Origin: Bacteroidota bacterium
Lineage (GTDB): Bacteria > Bacteroidota > Bacteroidia > AKYH767-A > 2013-40CM-41-45
Direction: 5' to 3'
Length of the DNA stretch: 64,000 nt
Assembly: GCA_016720655.1 (NCBI GenBank)
Contig: JADKKE010000004.1
Coordinates: 124,001-188,000 of the forward strand
Shown: positions 1-8,290 of the stretch, one piece after another
Position numbering within the stretch: position 1 is the stretch's first letter
How the letters are laid out: the number at the start of each line of letters is the position of its first letter
The notes under the pieces: generated by a model
What the model was told of the DNA's origin: nothing
What the model saw: the letters and a program-made list of their open reading frames with translations, nothing else
The model's database searches: none
Position numbers and translations under genes: made by a program

Positions 1-1394
1 CGGTGCCGGCAAAGGTTCAGCTGGGCTCAAGCCTGACTGAAGGACGTGGAGCAGGATCAATCGCCGAAGTCGGACGAAATGCCGCGATCGAAAATATTGA
101 AGATATCCGCCGGATACTTCTTGATAATACTCGCATGGTTTTCATCACTGCCGGAATGGGCGGTGGTACAGGAACAGGTGCGGCACCGATCATTGCGCAG
201 ACTGCCCGTGAAATGGGAATCCTGACTGTCGGTATTGTTACTATTCCTTTCGATTTCGAAGGCAAGAAAAGAAAGATCCAGGCTGATGAAGGTATCGAAG
301 CACTCAAACGTAGTGTTGATACTATTCTCATTATCCGCAATGAAAAATTGCGTGAAATGTTTGGTAACCTGAAATTATCAGAAGCCTTTTCACACGCCGA
401 TGATATTCTCACTACTGCTGCAAAAGGAATTGCAGAGATCATCACCGTTACCGGTTATATCAACGTCGATTTCGAAGATGTGAAAACAGCAGTGCAAAAC
501 AGTGGTGTCGCAATCATGGGATCAGCAGTGGCAGAAGGGGAAAACAGAGCGATCAAGGCAGTTGAACAAGCACTTGCATCTCCTTTATTAAATGATAACA
601 ATATTAAAGGAGCACGGTATATATTGATGAATATTGCTTCGGGTTCACGCGAAGTAACAATGGATGAAATCGGTGAGATCACTGATTATATCCAGGAGCA
701 GGCCGGACTTACTGCAGATATCATTTGGGGAAATTGTCATGAAGAAAATCTTGAAGACAAACTGAATGTCACCATTATCGCAACCGGATTCAAAACCCGT
801 GAGGAGTTGGGACATGAAGTTGAAGTCGTGAAACAATCTGCTAAAGTTGTTCACGTACTCGGCAAGGAATCCTTACCCAATCCGATTCCTGTTATCCAGA
901 AAGAACAAATCCAGGAAGCTTCATCGATGGAGCCGACTTTGTTAAAATCGAATGAATCTGTTCAACAACCGGAAAACAAAGAGATTTACCTGGAAAATAA
1001 CGAAATCAGTTTTGAGTTTAGTGTTGGCTCTTCCGGAAAAGAATCTTCTATCAGTACTCCTGTAGCCGAGAAGAGAGAGGAAACGAATGAACAGAAACAG
1101 GAACCTGTTGTTTACAATCTGAACGACCACACTCTTGAAGAGGACCCTACAGAAGAGCAACTTCGTAAATCCCGTGAGCGGATTATGAAATTGAAATCGC
1201 TGAGTTATCGTATCGGAAATACAAACATCACCGATATGGAGAAGGAGCCTGCCTACAAACGTCGCAATATTAAACTTGACTCTGTTCCACATTCCAGTGA
1301 ATCCAGTGTGTCAAGGTTTACACTAACTAATGAAGATGAGAAGAAAGCTGAATTGCGTCAGAACAACTCCTTCCTTCACGACAACGTAGATTAA
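1..1394 (+). CDS. ftsZ: Cell division protein FtsZ, 5' truncated
   Basis: Tubulin-like GTPase that polymerises into the division ring at midcell. The gene enters the window already open; the first in-frame residues (VPAKVQLG) belong to the normal N-terminal GTPase domain, so the true start lies upstream. The fragment has the GTP-binding G-loop GGGTGTG (fragment residues about 54-60), the catalytic T7 loop NVDFED (about 154-159), and a long variable charged linker from about residue 300. It ends in the conserved Bacteroidota tail ELRQNNSFLHDNVD, which would be expected to contact membrane tethers such as FtsA. A strong intrinsic terminator follows about 75 bases after the stop. Identity is certain; only the 5' end is missing. 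Confidence 0.97.
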   Translation, partial: VPAKVQLGSSLTEGRGAGSIAEVGRNAAIENIEDIRRILLDNTRMVFITAGMGGGTGTGAAPIIAQTAREMGILTVGIVTIPFDFEGKKRKIQADEGIEALKRSVDTILIIRNEKLREMFGNLKLSEAFSHADDILTTAAKGIAEIITVTGYINVDFEDVKTAVQNSGVAIMGSAVAEGENRAIKAVEQALASPLLNDNNIKGARYILMNIASGSREVTMDEIGEITDYIQEQAGLTADIIWGNCHEENLEDKLNVTIIATGFKTREELGHEVEVVKQSAKVVHVLGKESLPNPIPVIQKEQIQEASSMEPTLLKSNESVQQPENKEIYLENNEISFEFSVGSSGKESSISTPVAEKREETNEQKQEPVVYNLNDHTLEEDPTEEQLRKSRERIMKLKSLSYRIGNTNITDMEKEPAYKRRNIKLDSVPHSSESSVSRFTLTNEDEKKAELRQNNSFLHDNVD

Positions 1395-1470
1395 TTCGAA
1401 GGAAGAGAAATATTCTTCCGCATCGAAAATTATAAGATAGTTTTCATGTTAAGTTTTGATCCAATTCCCT

Positions 1471-1498
1471 ACCCTCCCTTCCCGGGGAGGGTTTTTTT
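1471..1498 (+). terminator. Intrinsic terminator after ftsZ
   Basis: An 8-bp perfect stem (ACCCTCCC at 1471-1478 with GGGAGGGT at 1485-1492), a 6-base loop and a run of T. It ends the ftsZ transcript. Confidence 0.85.
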
Positions 1499-1636
1499 AT
1501 GAATACAAAATAATTTGGATAGGAGTTTATTATTTTATTTCTTAAATCCCCTGGAGAACTCATTTCACAGAATTTGTATCTTCGTGATACAAAAAAAATG
1601 AGGTCGGTATTTCCCGGCTCGAAAAATTCGAAAATT

Positions 1637-2080
1637 ATGACACTGGAGGAAAAGATAAACGGTGAATTGAAAACGGCAATGCTTGCAAAAGATGAAGCAT
1701 CTGTACGTGGATTGAGAGCAATCAAACAATCCATATTAATGGCAAAAACTTCCGGAGCAACTGCAGTGAGTACGGAAGATGAAATTAAAATGCTTCAGAA
1801 ACTTGTGAAGCAAAGGAAAGAATCTGTTGAGATTTACCAGCAACAAAACCGTCCGGATCTTGCCAAACCGGAACTGGAGGAAATCGCTGTCATCGAAAAA
1901 TTTCTTCCCCAACAAATGGGCGAATCTGAAATTCGCTCCGAACTCACCAGAATTATTGGAGAAGTAGGAGCAAAATCACCCCAGGATATGGGGAAAGTGA
2001 TGGGTGCGGCATCTAAATTTTTTGCCGGAAAAGCAGATAATAAAATAGTGTCCCAACTGGTCAAGGAGCTCCTGTCCTGA
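1637..2080 (+). CDS. GatB/YqeY domain protein
   Basis: A 147-residue protein consisting of a single YqeY domain, the tail domain also found in GatB and related to glutamyl-tRNA amidotransferase subunits. Stand-alone YqeY proteins are thought to bind tRNA or act near tRNA aminoacylation, but no reaction is established. The frame is open further upstream to 1574, but the ATG at 1637 (MTLEEKINGELK) matches the usual start and length of the family; the upstream codons are not family-like. It sits directly downstream of ftsZ, an arrangement I recall as common in Bacteroidota. No catalytic residues are recognisable. The family call is firm, the role is not. Confidence 0.9.
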   Translation: MTLEEKINGELKTAMLAKDEASVRGLRAIKQSILMAKTSGATAVSTEDEIKMLQKLVKQRKESVEIYQQQNRPDLAKPELEEIAVIEKFLPQQMGESEIRSELTRIIGEVGAKSPQDMGKVMGAASKFFAGKADNKIVSQLVKELLS

Positions 2081-2217
2081 TTGGACCCTCACGGATTTGC
2101 ATTTTTGGATTAGATTGCTACCTTTGAAATTCTAAAGCCCGCATTTGACAATTAATTACTCGCAACGGCAGTTGTCCGCGGGTTGCAGCTGACCCTTGTG
2201 AAGTAAACCATTACCTA

Positions 2218-2415
2218 ATGAAAACCGGTAAAGTAAAATTCTTCAATGAATCCAAAGGATACGGATTCATCGTTACAGATGACAATGCAGCAGAGGTGTT
2301 TGTTCACCACAGTGGCCTTATCGAAAAAGTACGTGAGAACGACCACGTCGAGTTTGAAATTATTGATGGCAAAAAAGGCCAGAACGCTATTAACGTGAAA
2401 AAGGTTCAGGAATAA
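2218..2415 (+). CDS. Cold-shock protein, CspA family
   Basis: A 65-residue single cold-shock domain that binds single-stranded RNA and DNA and acts as an RNA chaperone. Both RNA-binding motifs are present: RNP1 (KGYGFI, residues 13-18) and RNP2 (VFVHHS, about 27-32). The length is that of a free CspA-type protein. A leader of about 135 bases separates it from the preceding gene, enough for the long 5' UTR often seen in cold-shock genes, though no specific cold box was identified. A strong intrinsic terminator follows, so it is probably transcribed alone. Confidence 0.95.
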   Translation: MKTGKVKFFNESKGYGFIVTDDNAAEVFVHHSGLIEKVRENDHVEFEIIDGKKGQNAINVKKVQE

Positions 2416-2436
2416 TACATACCTACCGTCTGCAAC

Positions 2437-2466
2437 GGGAACCCCAAAAAGGTTCCCTTTTTTTTT
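2437..2466 (+). terminator. Intrinsic terminator after the cold-shock gene
   Basis: GGGAACC at 2437-2443 pairs perfectly with GGTTCCC at 2451-2457 and is followed by nine T residues. It lies 21 bases after the stop codon. Confidence 0.9.
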
Positions 2467-2468
2467 AG

Positions 2469-2552
2469 TGATTAGTAAATAGTGAATGGTGAATAGTAGT
2501 TTGTGCGTAGTACAATCTTCAATCTACAATCCAAAATCTACAATTCATCACG
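2469..2552 (+). repeat. Heptamer tract A, between convergent csp and DoxX genes
   Basis: Twelve consecutive 7-base units in unbroken phase. The first half uses units such as TGAATGG, TGAATAG and TAAATAG; the second half uses TACAATC, TTCAATC and CAAAATC, which are roughly complementary to the first half, so the tract has dyad symmetry. Its last unit overlaps the stop codon of the DoxX gene. Confidence 0.8.
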
Positions 2553-2985
2553 TGTGCTCATGCGTCCGCATAAACTCATCAGCGGAATATTTTCCGGAGC
2601 CGACAATCAGAAATAAAATTAATAAACACAGAACAAGAATTGACAGAGGCAATTCCGAGTGCATGCTGAAAAATCCTTTTTGAGCGTTTACAAATACAAT
2701 AGCACCAACTAAAATCGGGATTTGGAAAAGCACCGATACACGGGTGACTAATCCGATGGCGATAAGAAATCCACCCATAAGGTGAACCAAGGCCACATAA
2801 TGTGCGAGGAAAACTGCATACAGAGCAACGGAACTATTTGCAATCATTCCGTTGATCGCATCCGTATTCTGGATAAATACGATTCCTTTGAAAAAGATTA
2901 TCAGTCCGAGAACCAAACGTAGAATGGAAAACCATTTGTTCTGATGGGTGTCACCCCATGATTCAATTTTATGGAGAAGATTCAT
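2548..2985 (-). CDS. DoxX family membrane protein
   Basis: A 145-residue inner-membrane protein with four predicted hydrophobic segments (about residues 19-37, 50-70, 73-92 and 118-138), the usual layout of the DoxX/MauE-like family. The first segment carries the FSILRLVLGLIIFFKG pattern typical of the family start. DoxX proteins have been linked to oxidoreductase and thiol-stress complexes, but most members, including this one, have no assigned substrate. It converges on the cold-shock gene; the intervening spacer is a heptamer tract that overlaps its stop codon. The N-terminal start follows a normal ATG with no competing start in the hydrophobic region. Confidence 0.85.
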   Translation of the reverse strand: MNLLHKIESWGDTHQNKWFSILRLVLGLIIFFKGIVFIQNTDAINGMIANSSVALYAVFLAHYVALVHLMGGFLIAIGLVTRVSVLFQIPILVGAIVFVNAQKGFFSMHSELPLSILVLCLLILFLIVGSGKYSADEFMRTHEHT

Positions 2986-3257
2986 GGCTTAGGATTTTGG
3001 ATTTTTAATTTCAAAAGATCTCTACAAAGTTTATCGATAAAAAACGTCAAATTCAAGTGTATATTATTGAAAATAAGCACAATGTAAGTTTTTCGAAGAA
3101 TATTCCACATTCTGATAAATTCTTTGTCTCAGGAGTAAATTGTATCATGAATAAAACAAACTGCGATTCTCCTTCCAGAATACCAACATCGTTCAATTTT
3201 CATTTACTTTAGGATCCTGAAAACACCACACATCCACTTCAGAGAATTGCCGGTTCC

Positions 3258-4241
3258 ATGCAAACATTAGCGTTGGGTATTGACATTGGAGGCACAAATA
3301 CCTCCTTTGGTTTTGTTGATCGAAAAGGCCACATCTTTCCAAAGAATGTGATCGCTACTACAGATTTTCCAAAGGCCGAAGACCTGGCCCGGGTAGTTTC
3401 AGAAAAAGCTTTGCAACAACTTTCAACTTTTGATTTTGATGCATCCCTGGTGGCAGTGGGTATTGGTGCTCCCAATGGAAATTATTTTAACGGTACAATA
3501 GAGTTTGCGCCCAACCTTAAATGGAAAGGTATAATTCCTCTTGCAAAATATTTCAGTGATCGATTGAAAGTTCCGGCAGTACTCACCAATGATGCGAATG
3601 CAGCAAGTCTAGGTGAACTCTATTACGGTGGAGCAAAAGGAATGAAAGATTTTTTATTTATCACTCTTGGAACAGGATTGGGAAGCGGAATTGTGGTGAA
3701 TGGTGATCTCGTGTACGGTCATGATGGATTTGCAGGAGAGATCGGACACACACTTATTATACAGCATGGCCGCTTGTGTGGTTGTGGCCGGAGAGGTTGT
3801 CTCGAGCAGTATTGTAGTGCGACAGGAATTGTGAAAACATATCTTGAAATCCTGAGGAATGAAGATCCGGGGTATCTGAACAAACTGAATGTTTCTGAAA
3901 TTGACGCTAAGTCGATTTATAAAAAAGCGCTTGCTGGTGATGAAGCGGCATTCTATGCTTTCAATTATACAGGAGAATTGCTCGGTTTCGCATTGGCCAA
4001 CAGTGTTGCGTATACAAGTCCGGAAGCAATTTTTCTTTTCGGAGGACTGGCAGAAGCAGGGGAATTATTGTTTAATCCAACAATACTCAGCTTTGAAAAA
4101 AACGTATTGCACATTTATAAAAATAAAATCAAAATCCTTCCTTCTTCTTTGCCGGAGAACGATGCCGCGATTCTTGGAGCGGCCTCACTTGCATGGAAAG
4201 AACTGGATAAACATTCTGCAAAAACGAATTATGAAAAGTAG
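3258..4241 (+). CDS. ROK family sugar kinase
   Basis: A 327-residue cytoplasmic kinase of the ROK family (glucokinase and N-acetylhexosamine kinases). It shows the N-terminal phosphate-binding motif DIGGTNT (residues 9-15), the catalytic aspartate region TNDANAA, and the zinc-binding ROK signature GHTLI...CGCGRRGCLEQY near residues 165-185. It is the first gene of a co-directional glycan cluster and overlaps the next gene by 11 bases, so translation is probably coupled. By context the substrate is a sugar released from N-glycans (GlcNAc, mannose or glucose), but sequence alone does not settle specificity. About 270 bases upstream are free of genes and probably hold the operon promoter. Confidence 0.92.
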   Translation: MQTLALGIDIGGTNTSFGFVDRKGHIFPKNVIATTDFPKAEDLARVVSEKALQQLSTFDFDASLVAVGIGAPNGNYFNGTIEFAPNLKWKGIIPLAKYFSDRLKVPAVLTNDANAASLGELYYGGAKGMKDFLFITLGTGLGSGIVVNGDLVYGHDGFAGEIGHTLIIQHGRLCGCGRRGCLEQYCSATGIVKTYLEILRNEDPGYLNKLNVSEIDAKSIYKKALAGDEAAFYAFNYTGELLGFALANSVAYTSPEAIFLFGGLAEAGELLFNPTILSFEKNVLHIYKNKIKILPSSLPENDAAILGAASLAWKELDKHSAKTNYEK

Positions 4242-6537
4242 AATAACATTAATTTCCTTCTCATTGATATTGATTGTGATGAGTTCCGAGGTATTCTCAC
4301 AGGAAAAAAAAGATACTTATCCATTGATACCACAACCTGTTCTGTTAGTATCGGGTAACGGTAATTTTAAAATCACTCCGGAAGTTTCAATCGTAGTGAA
4401 TGATGTTATGTCAAGAAAGGATGCCGGATTTTTTAATGCGTATCTTCTCGAGCATTATGGATTTCAGTTGAAAATTGAAGTTCTAGGAAAAGAAAAGAAA
4501 CAGGCAATTAATTTTTTTCGGGATTCGATGAACAACAAACTCGGCCCGGATGCATATAATCTGACTATTACTTCTGACAAAATTTCTCTTCGTGGCGGAA
4601 CGCAAGCCGGGGTATTTTATGGAATCCAAACAATGATTCAATTATTGCCTGCAGGCAAAGTTGCAGTGCCAATTTTGCCCGCAGTACATATCGATGACTA
4701 TCCACGTTTCTCTTGGCGGGGAATGCATCTTGATGTTAGTCGTCATTTTTTTTCTAAAGAGTTTGTAAAAAAATACATCGATTATCTGGCGATGTATAAG
4801 ATGAATACTTTTCACTGGCATCTCACAGATGATCAGGGTTGGAGAATTGAAATTCGGAAGTATCAAAAATTGCAGGAGATTAGTGCCTTCAGGAAGGGAA
4901 CATTGATCGGTCACTACGGTGAAATTCCCGAGCGTTACGACACAATAAAATATGGCGGGTTTTATACTCAAAATGAAATCAGGGAAATTGTTGCCCATGC
5001 GACACAAAGGCACATCACAATAGTCCCTGAAATCGAAATGCCCGGTCATGGCCTTGCAGCCCTTGCAGCATATCCCGAACTCTCCTGCACCGGAGGTCCG
5101 TTCGAAGTTGGAAAAACCTGGGGTGTTTTTCAGGATGTCTTTTGTCCCAAAGAAGAAACTTTTGAATTCCTGGAAAATGTTTTGACAGAAGTTTGCGATT
5201 TATTTCCAGGAAAATATATTCATATCGGTGGCGATGAATGTCCGAAGGATCGATGGAAAAGTTGTGCCCATTGCCAGGCCTTAATGAAAAAAGAAGGATT
5301 GAAAAACGAACACGAACTTCAAAGTTATTTTGTTCAGCGAATCCAAAAATTTCTATCGACAAAGGGGAAGAAAATTATTGGATGGGATGAAATTCTCGAA
5401 GGTGGACTGGCTCAGGATGCAGCAGTAATGTCATGGCGCGGTAATGCCGGAGGAATTGAAGCAGCGAAACAAAATCACGATGTGGTCATGACACCAACCG
5501 GATCTTGCTATTTTGATTATTATCAATCAAAAGATTCGAAAGAACCCCTGGCCATCGGAGGCTATCTTCCCCTGGAAAAAGTTTATCAGTTTGAACCTTA
5601 TCCGGATGTTCTCACTGCAGATGAACGGAAACACATCCTCGGTGCCCAAGGAAATCTATGGACGGAATATATACCCACTTTTTCGCAGGTTGAATACATG
5701 GCAATTCCACGAATGTCTGCTCTGGCAGAAGTGCTTTGGTCGCCTGCCGACAAACGAAATTATACCAGTTTTACACATCGCCTTATCGGTCATTTTAAAT
5801 TATTGGATTTTTTGAAAGTTAATTACTCCAAAGCACTCTTTGACCTGAATTATTTTGTCTATCCGAATTCCGGTTCGGAAGGTGTTGCTCTCGAACTGAT
5901 GAGTGCATACGAAGGAGGAATTATACATTATACGGATGATGGTTCTGAGCCCTCTTTGCATTCACCTCTGTATAAAGGCAGGATTCCTGTTGGGCAGTCG
6001 ACTGTTATAAAAGCCGCTTTGTTTGACGGACAATTCAAAAGAGGAAGAGATTTTTCGCAAATGTTTAAACTGAACTTTGCTTCCGGAAAAGAGGTCTTGT
6101 TGAAAGAGCCACCTCACGAAGAATATAGTAGAGGAGGTGGTTTTACACTTGTAAATGGTGTAACAGGAAATTTACCATGGAATGGTTCCGACTGGCTTGG
6201 ATTCAGCGGTAAAAACCTGGATGCGACCATCGACCTTGGAAATCCTGTTACCTTTACGAAAGTCAGTATTGATGTTCTTCAGGATGAAAGTAGCTGGATT
6301 TATCTTCCTGCTTCCGTTGAAGTCCTTGTGAGTGATGATGGAGTTAGTTTTAAACCCATGAAAAAAGTCTTGGCCGCTGAAATGAAACCCGGACAAAGAT
6401 TAATTACGCTGACTCTTGGGCGAACTACTGCTAAATTTGTAAAAGTAATCGCAGAAAACGCAGGGATTATTCCATCCGGAAAGCCCGGTGAAGGAAATCC
6501 TGCCTGGTTGTTGACTGATGAAATTCTTGTCGAATAA
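4231..6537 (+). CDS. GH20 beta-N-acetylhexosaminidase
   Basis: A 768-residue secreted enzyme that removes terminal beta-linked GlcNAc or GalNAc from glycans. The ATG at 4231 is chosen because it begins a classical signal peptide (hydrophobic core followed by VFSQ); the frame is open upstream but only as a shadow of the kinase gene. Order: signal peptide (1-20), GH20b-like domain (about 30-155), GH20 barrel (about 160-515) with the catalytic pair D335-E336 in HIGGDEC, a chitobiase C-terminal-like module with the motif HYTDDGSEP, and a final discoidin (F5/8 type C) module ending DEILVE. The last two modules are also found on the GH92 enzyme of the same operon. The family uses substrate-assisted catalysis by the N-acetyl group. 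Confidence 0.95.
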   Translation: MKSRITLISFSLILIVMSSEVFSQEKKDTYPLIPQPVLLVSGNGNFKITPEVSIVVNDVMSRKDAGFFNAYLLEHYGFQLKIEVLGKEKKQAINFFRDSMNNKLGPDAYNLTITSDKISLRGGTQAGVFYGIQTMIQLLPAGKVAVPILPAVHIDDYPRFSWRGMHLDVSRHFFSKEFVKKYIDYLAMYKMNTFHWHLTDDQGWRIEIRKYQKLQEISAFRKGTLIGHYGEIPERYDTIKYGGFYTQNEIREIVAHATQRHITIVPEIEMPGHGLAALAAYPELSCTGGPFEVGKTWGVFQDVFCPKEETFEFLENVLTEVCDLFPGKYIHIGGDECPKDRWKSCAHCQALMKKEGLKNEHELQSYFVQRIQKFLSTKGKKIIGWDEILEGGLAQDAAVMSWRGNAGGIEAAKQNHDVVMTPTGSCYFDYYQSKDSKEPLAIGGYLPLEKVYQFEPYPDVLTADERKHILGAQGNLWTEYIPTFSQVEYMAIPRMSALAEVLWSPADKRNYTSFTHRLIGHFKLLDFLKVNYSKALFDLNYFVYPNSGSEGVALELMSAYEGGIIHYTDDGSEPSLHSPLYKGRIPVGQSTVIKAALFDGQFKRGRDFSQMFKLNFASGKEVLLKEPPHEEYSRGGGFTLVNGVTGNLPWNGSDWLGFSGKNLDATIDLGNPVTFTKVSIDVLQDESSWIYLPASVEVLVSDDGVSFKPMKKVLAAEMKPGQRLITLTLGRTTAKFVKVIAENAGIIPSGKPGEGNPAWLLTDEILVE

Positions 6538-6546
6538 ATAAAAAAT

Positions 6547-7524
6547 ATGCCTGTCAAAAGTAGAAGAGATTTTATTAAAATTTCCGGAGTCGGTTCCATT
6601 TTCTTCATGGGATTGCCAAAAATATTTTCCGGAAAAAATCCTGCAGATGCATCCGGACCCATTGTTATTTCAACCTGGTCGCATGGAATTCCTGCAAATA
6701 CTGCTGCATGGGAAATACTTTCCAAAGGCGGAAGAGCGCTCGATGCTGTTGAAGCTGGAGTGCGAATACCGGAAGCTGATCCAAAAATCACCTCTGTTGG
6801 TTATGGTGGCTTGCCGGATCGTGACGGGAAAGTCACTCTCGATGCTTGTATCATGGATGAAAATTCGGGTTGTGGTTCTGTTGCATTTTTAGAACACATC
6901 ATGCATCCGATTTCAGTGGCCAGACTAGTCATGGAAAAAACTCCGCATGTGATGATCGTTGGTGAAGGAGCATTGAAGTTTGCACTGGACAATGGTTTTA
7001 AAAAAGAAAATCTCCTGACAGCTGAGTCCGAAGCAGCATGGAAGGAATGGCTGAAGACTGCCCAATACAAACCGGTTGTCAACTGGGAGAATCACGATAC
7101 AATTGGTATGATAGCAATCGATCAGCAAGGCAATTTGTCCGGTGCCTGCACGACAAGTGGAATGGCTTACAAACTCCACGGCCGTGTAGGTGATTCGCCA
7201 ATCATTGGTGCAGGATTGTTTGTGGACAATGAAATTGGTGCTGCTACTTCTACGGGTGTCGGTGAAGAAGTGATTCGCATTTGTGGTTCCCATCTTGTTG
7301 TCGAATTGATGCGTCAGGGAAAAAGTCCGGAAGATGCATGTCGTATTGCAGTAGAAAGAATAGTAAAGAACCAGCCAAAAAAATCGAAGGAAATTCAGGT
7401 TGGTTTTCTTGCACTCAACAAACACGGTGAATTTGGTTCTTATTGTCTGCAAAAAGGATTCAATTATGCTGTCCGATCAGCACTGCATAAAGATGTACTG
7501 ATGGATGCGAAAAGTTATTATTGA
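6547..7524 (+). CDS. N4-(beta-N-acetylglucosaminyl)-L-asparaginase
   Basis: A 325-residue Ntn-hydrolase that splits the bond between GlcNAc and asparagine, the last step in taking an N-glycan off its peptide. The N terminus has a twin-arginine-like signal (SRRDFIK at 5-11, then a hydrophobic stretch), so export by Tat is likely. The self-cleavage site is visible as NHDTIGM, with T185 predicted to become the N-terminal nucleophile of the beta chain; the glycine-rich segment GDSPIIGAGLFVDN and the GSHLVVELM region follow as in the Flavobacterium enzyme. It starts 9 bases after the hexosaminidase gene. Its presence is the strongest single hint that the operon handles asparagine-linked glycans. 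Confidence 0.94.
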   Translation: MPVKSRRDFIKISGVGSIFFMGLPKIFSGKNPADASGPIVISTWSHGIPANTAAWEILSKGGRALDAVEAGVRIPEADPKITSVGYGGLPDRDGKVTLDACIMDENSGCGSVAFLEHIMHPISVARLVMEKTPHVMIVGEGALKFALDNGFKKENLLTAESEAAWKEWLKTAQYKPVVNWENHDTIGMIAIDQQGNLSGACTTSGMAYKLHGRVGDSPIIGAGLFVDNEIGAATSTGVGEEVIRICGSHLVVELMRQGKSPEDACRIAVERIVKNQPKKSKEIQVGFLALNKHGEFGSYCLQKGFNYAVRSALHKDVLMDAKSYY

Positions 7525-7588
7525 TGCAAAGGCCCGGATTTTTTCAAACGTATCCGAATGTTTAATTTTAACTACAAAAAAATAAGAA

Positions 7589-8281
7589 TTGATACTTGAA
7601 CTTGTTTGCACGAATATGGAATCGATTTCTGCGGCCATTGAAGGCAAAGCAGATCGAATAGAATTGTGCGAAAATCTGCATGAAGGTGGAGTTACTCCAA
7701 GTGAAGAATTTATTCTTGAAGCAAAAAAAGTTTGCCAGATTCCTATCCATGTCTTGATCCGACCAAGAAGCGGGAATTTTGTTTATACATTGAATGAGTT
7801 TTTACAAATGGAAGAAGAAATTCGATTTTGTAAGAGAAACGGAATTGAAGGAGTAGTGTTGGGTTGTTTGTTGCCATCCGGGAAGATAGATATAGAGAAT
7901 ACTCGGATGTTAGCTTCACTGGCCAAACCAATGTCTGTCACTTTTCATCGTGCATTTGATGTAGCATCTGATTATCCTGAAATACTCGAAGATGTTATTG
8001 CATGTGGATGTAATCGATTGCTCACTTCCGGACAAGCCAAAGGCGCATTTGAAGGCGCCAATAAAATTCGTGAGTTGATTACTCAAAGTGCGGGCAGGAT
8101 AATTATTCTTCCCGGTGGAAGAGTTCGGGATAGCAATGTTGCAGAACTCATCCGTTTGACTCGTGCTTCCGAAATCCATAGTTCCTGTATTAATTTTGAG
8201 AACTCAGTCAATCTGACTCCTGATCCATTAGACATTCTTAAATTGAAAAAAAATGCATCTGAAGCATTAGAAAATAATTGA
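7589..8281 (+). CDS. cutC: CutC family protein
   Basis: A 230-residue TIM-barrel protein of the CutC family. Family motifs are clear: the N-terminal ELVCTNMESI, ADRIELCENL near 24-33, HVLIRPRSGNF near 54-64, and HRAFD near 118-122. Translation appears to begin at TTG (7589), because the residues straight after it already match the family start; the first ATG would remove the first beta strand. CutC was named from copper sensitivity in E. coli, but that role is disputed and the fold is that of an enzyme. Here it lies inside a glycan operon, 9 bases before the beta-mannosidase, which argues for a part in sugar metabolism rather than copper handling. Confidence 0.9.
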   Translation: MILELVCTNMESISAAIEGKADRIELCENLHEGGVTPSEEFILEAKKVCQIPIHVLIRPRSGNFVYTLNEFLQMEEEIRFCKRNGIEGVVLGCLLPSGKIDIENTRMLASLAKPMSVTFHRAFDVASDYPEILEDVIACGCNRLLTSGQAKGAFEGANKIRELITQSAGRIIILPGGRVRDSNVAELIRLTRASEIHSSCINFENSVNLTPDPLDILKLKKNASEALENN

Positions 8282-8290
8282 GTTATTAAA

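Noticed and set aside
2486..2683. Plus-strand 65-codon frame
   Set aside because: It covers heptamer tract A and the antisense of the DoxX gene.
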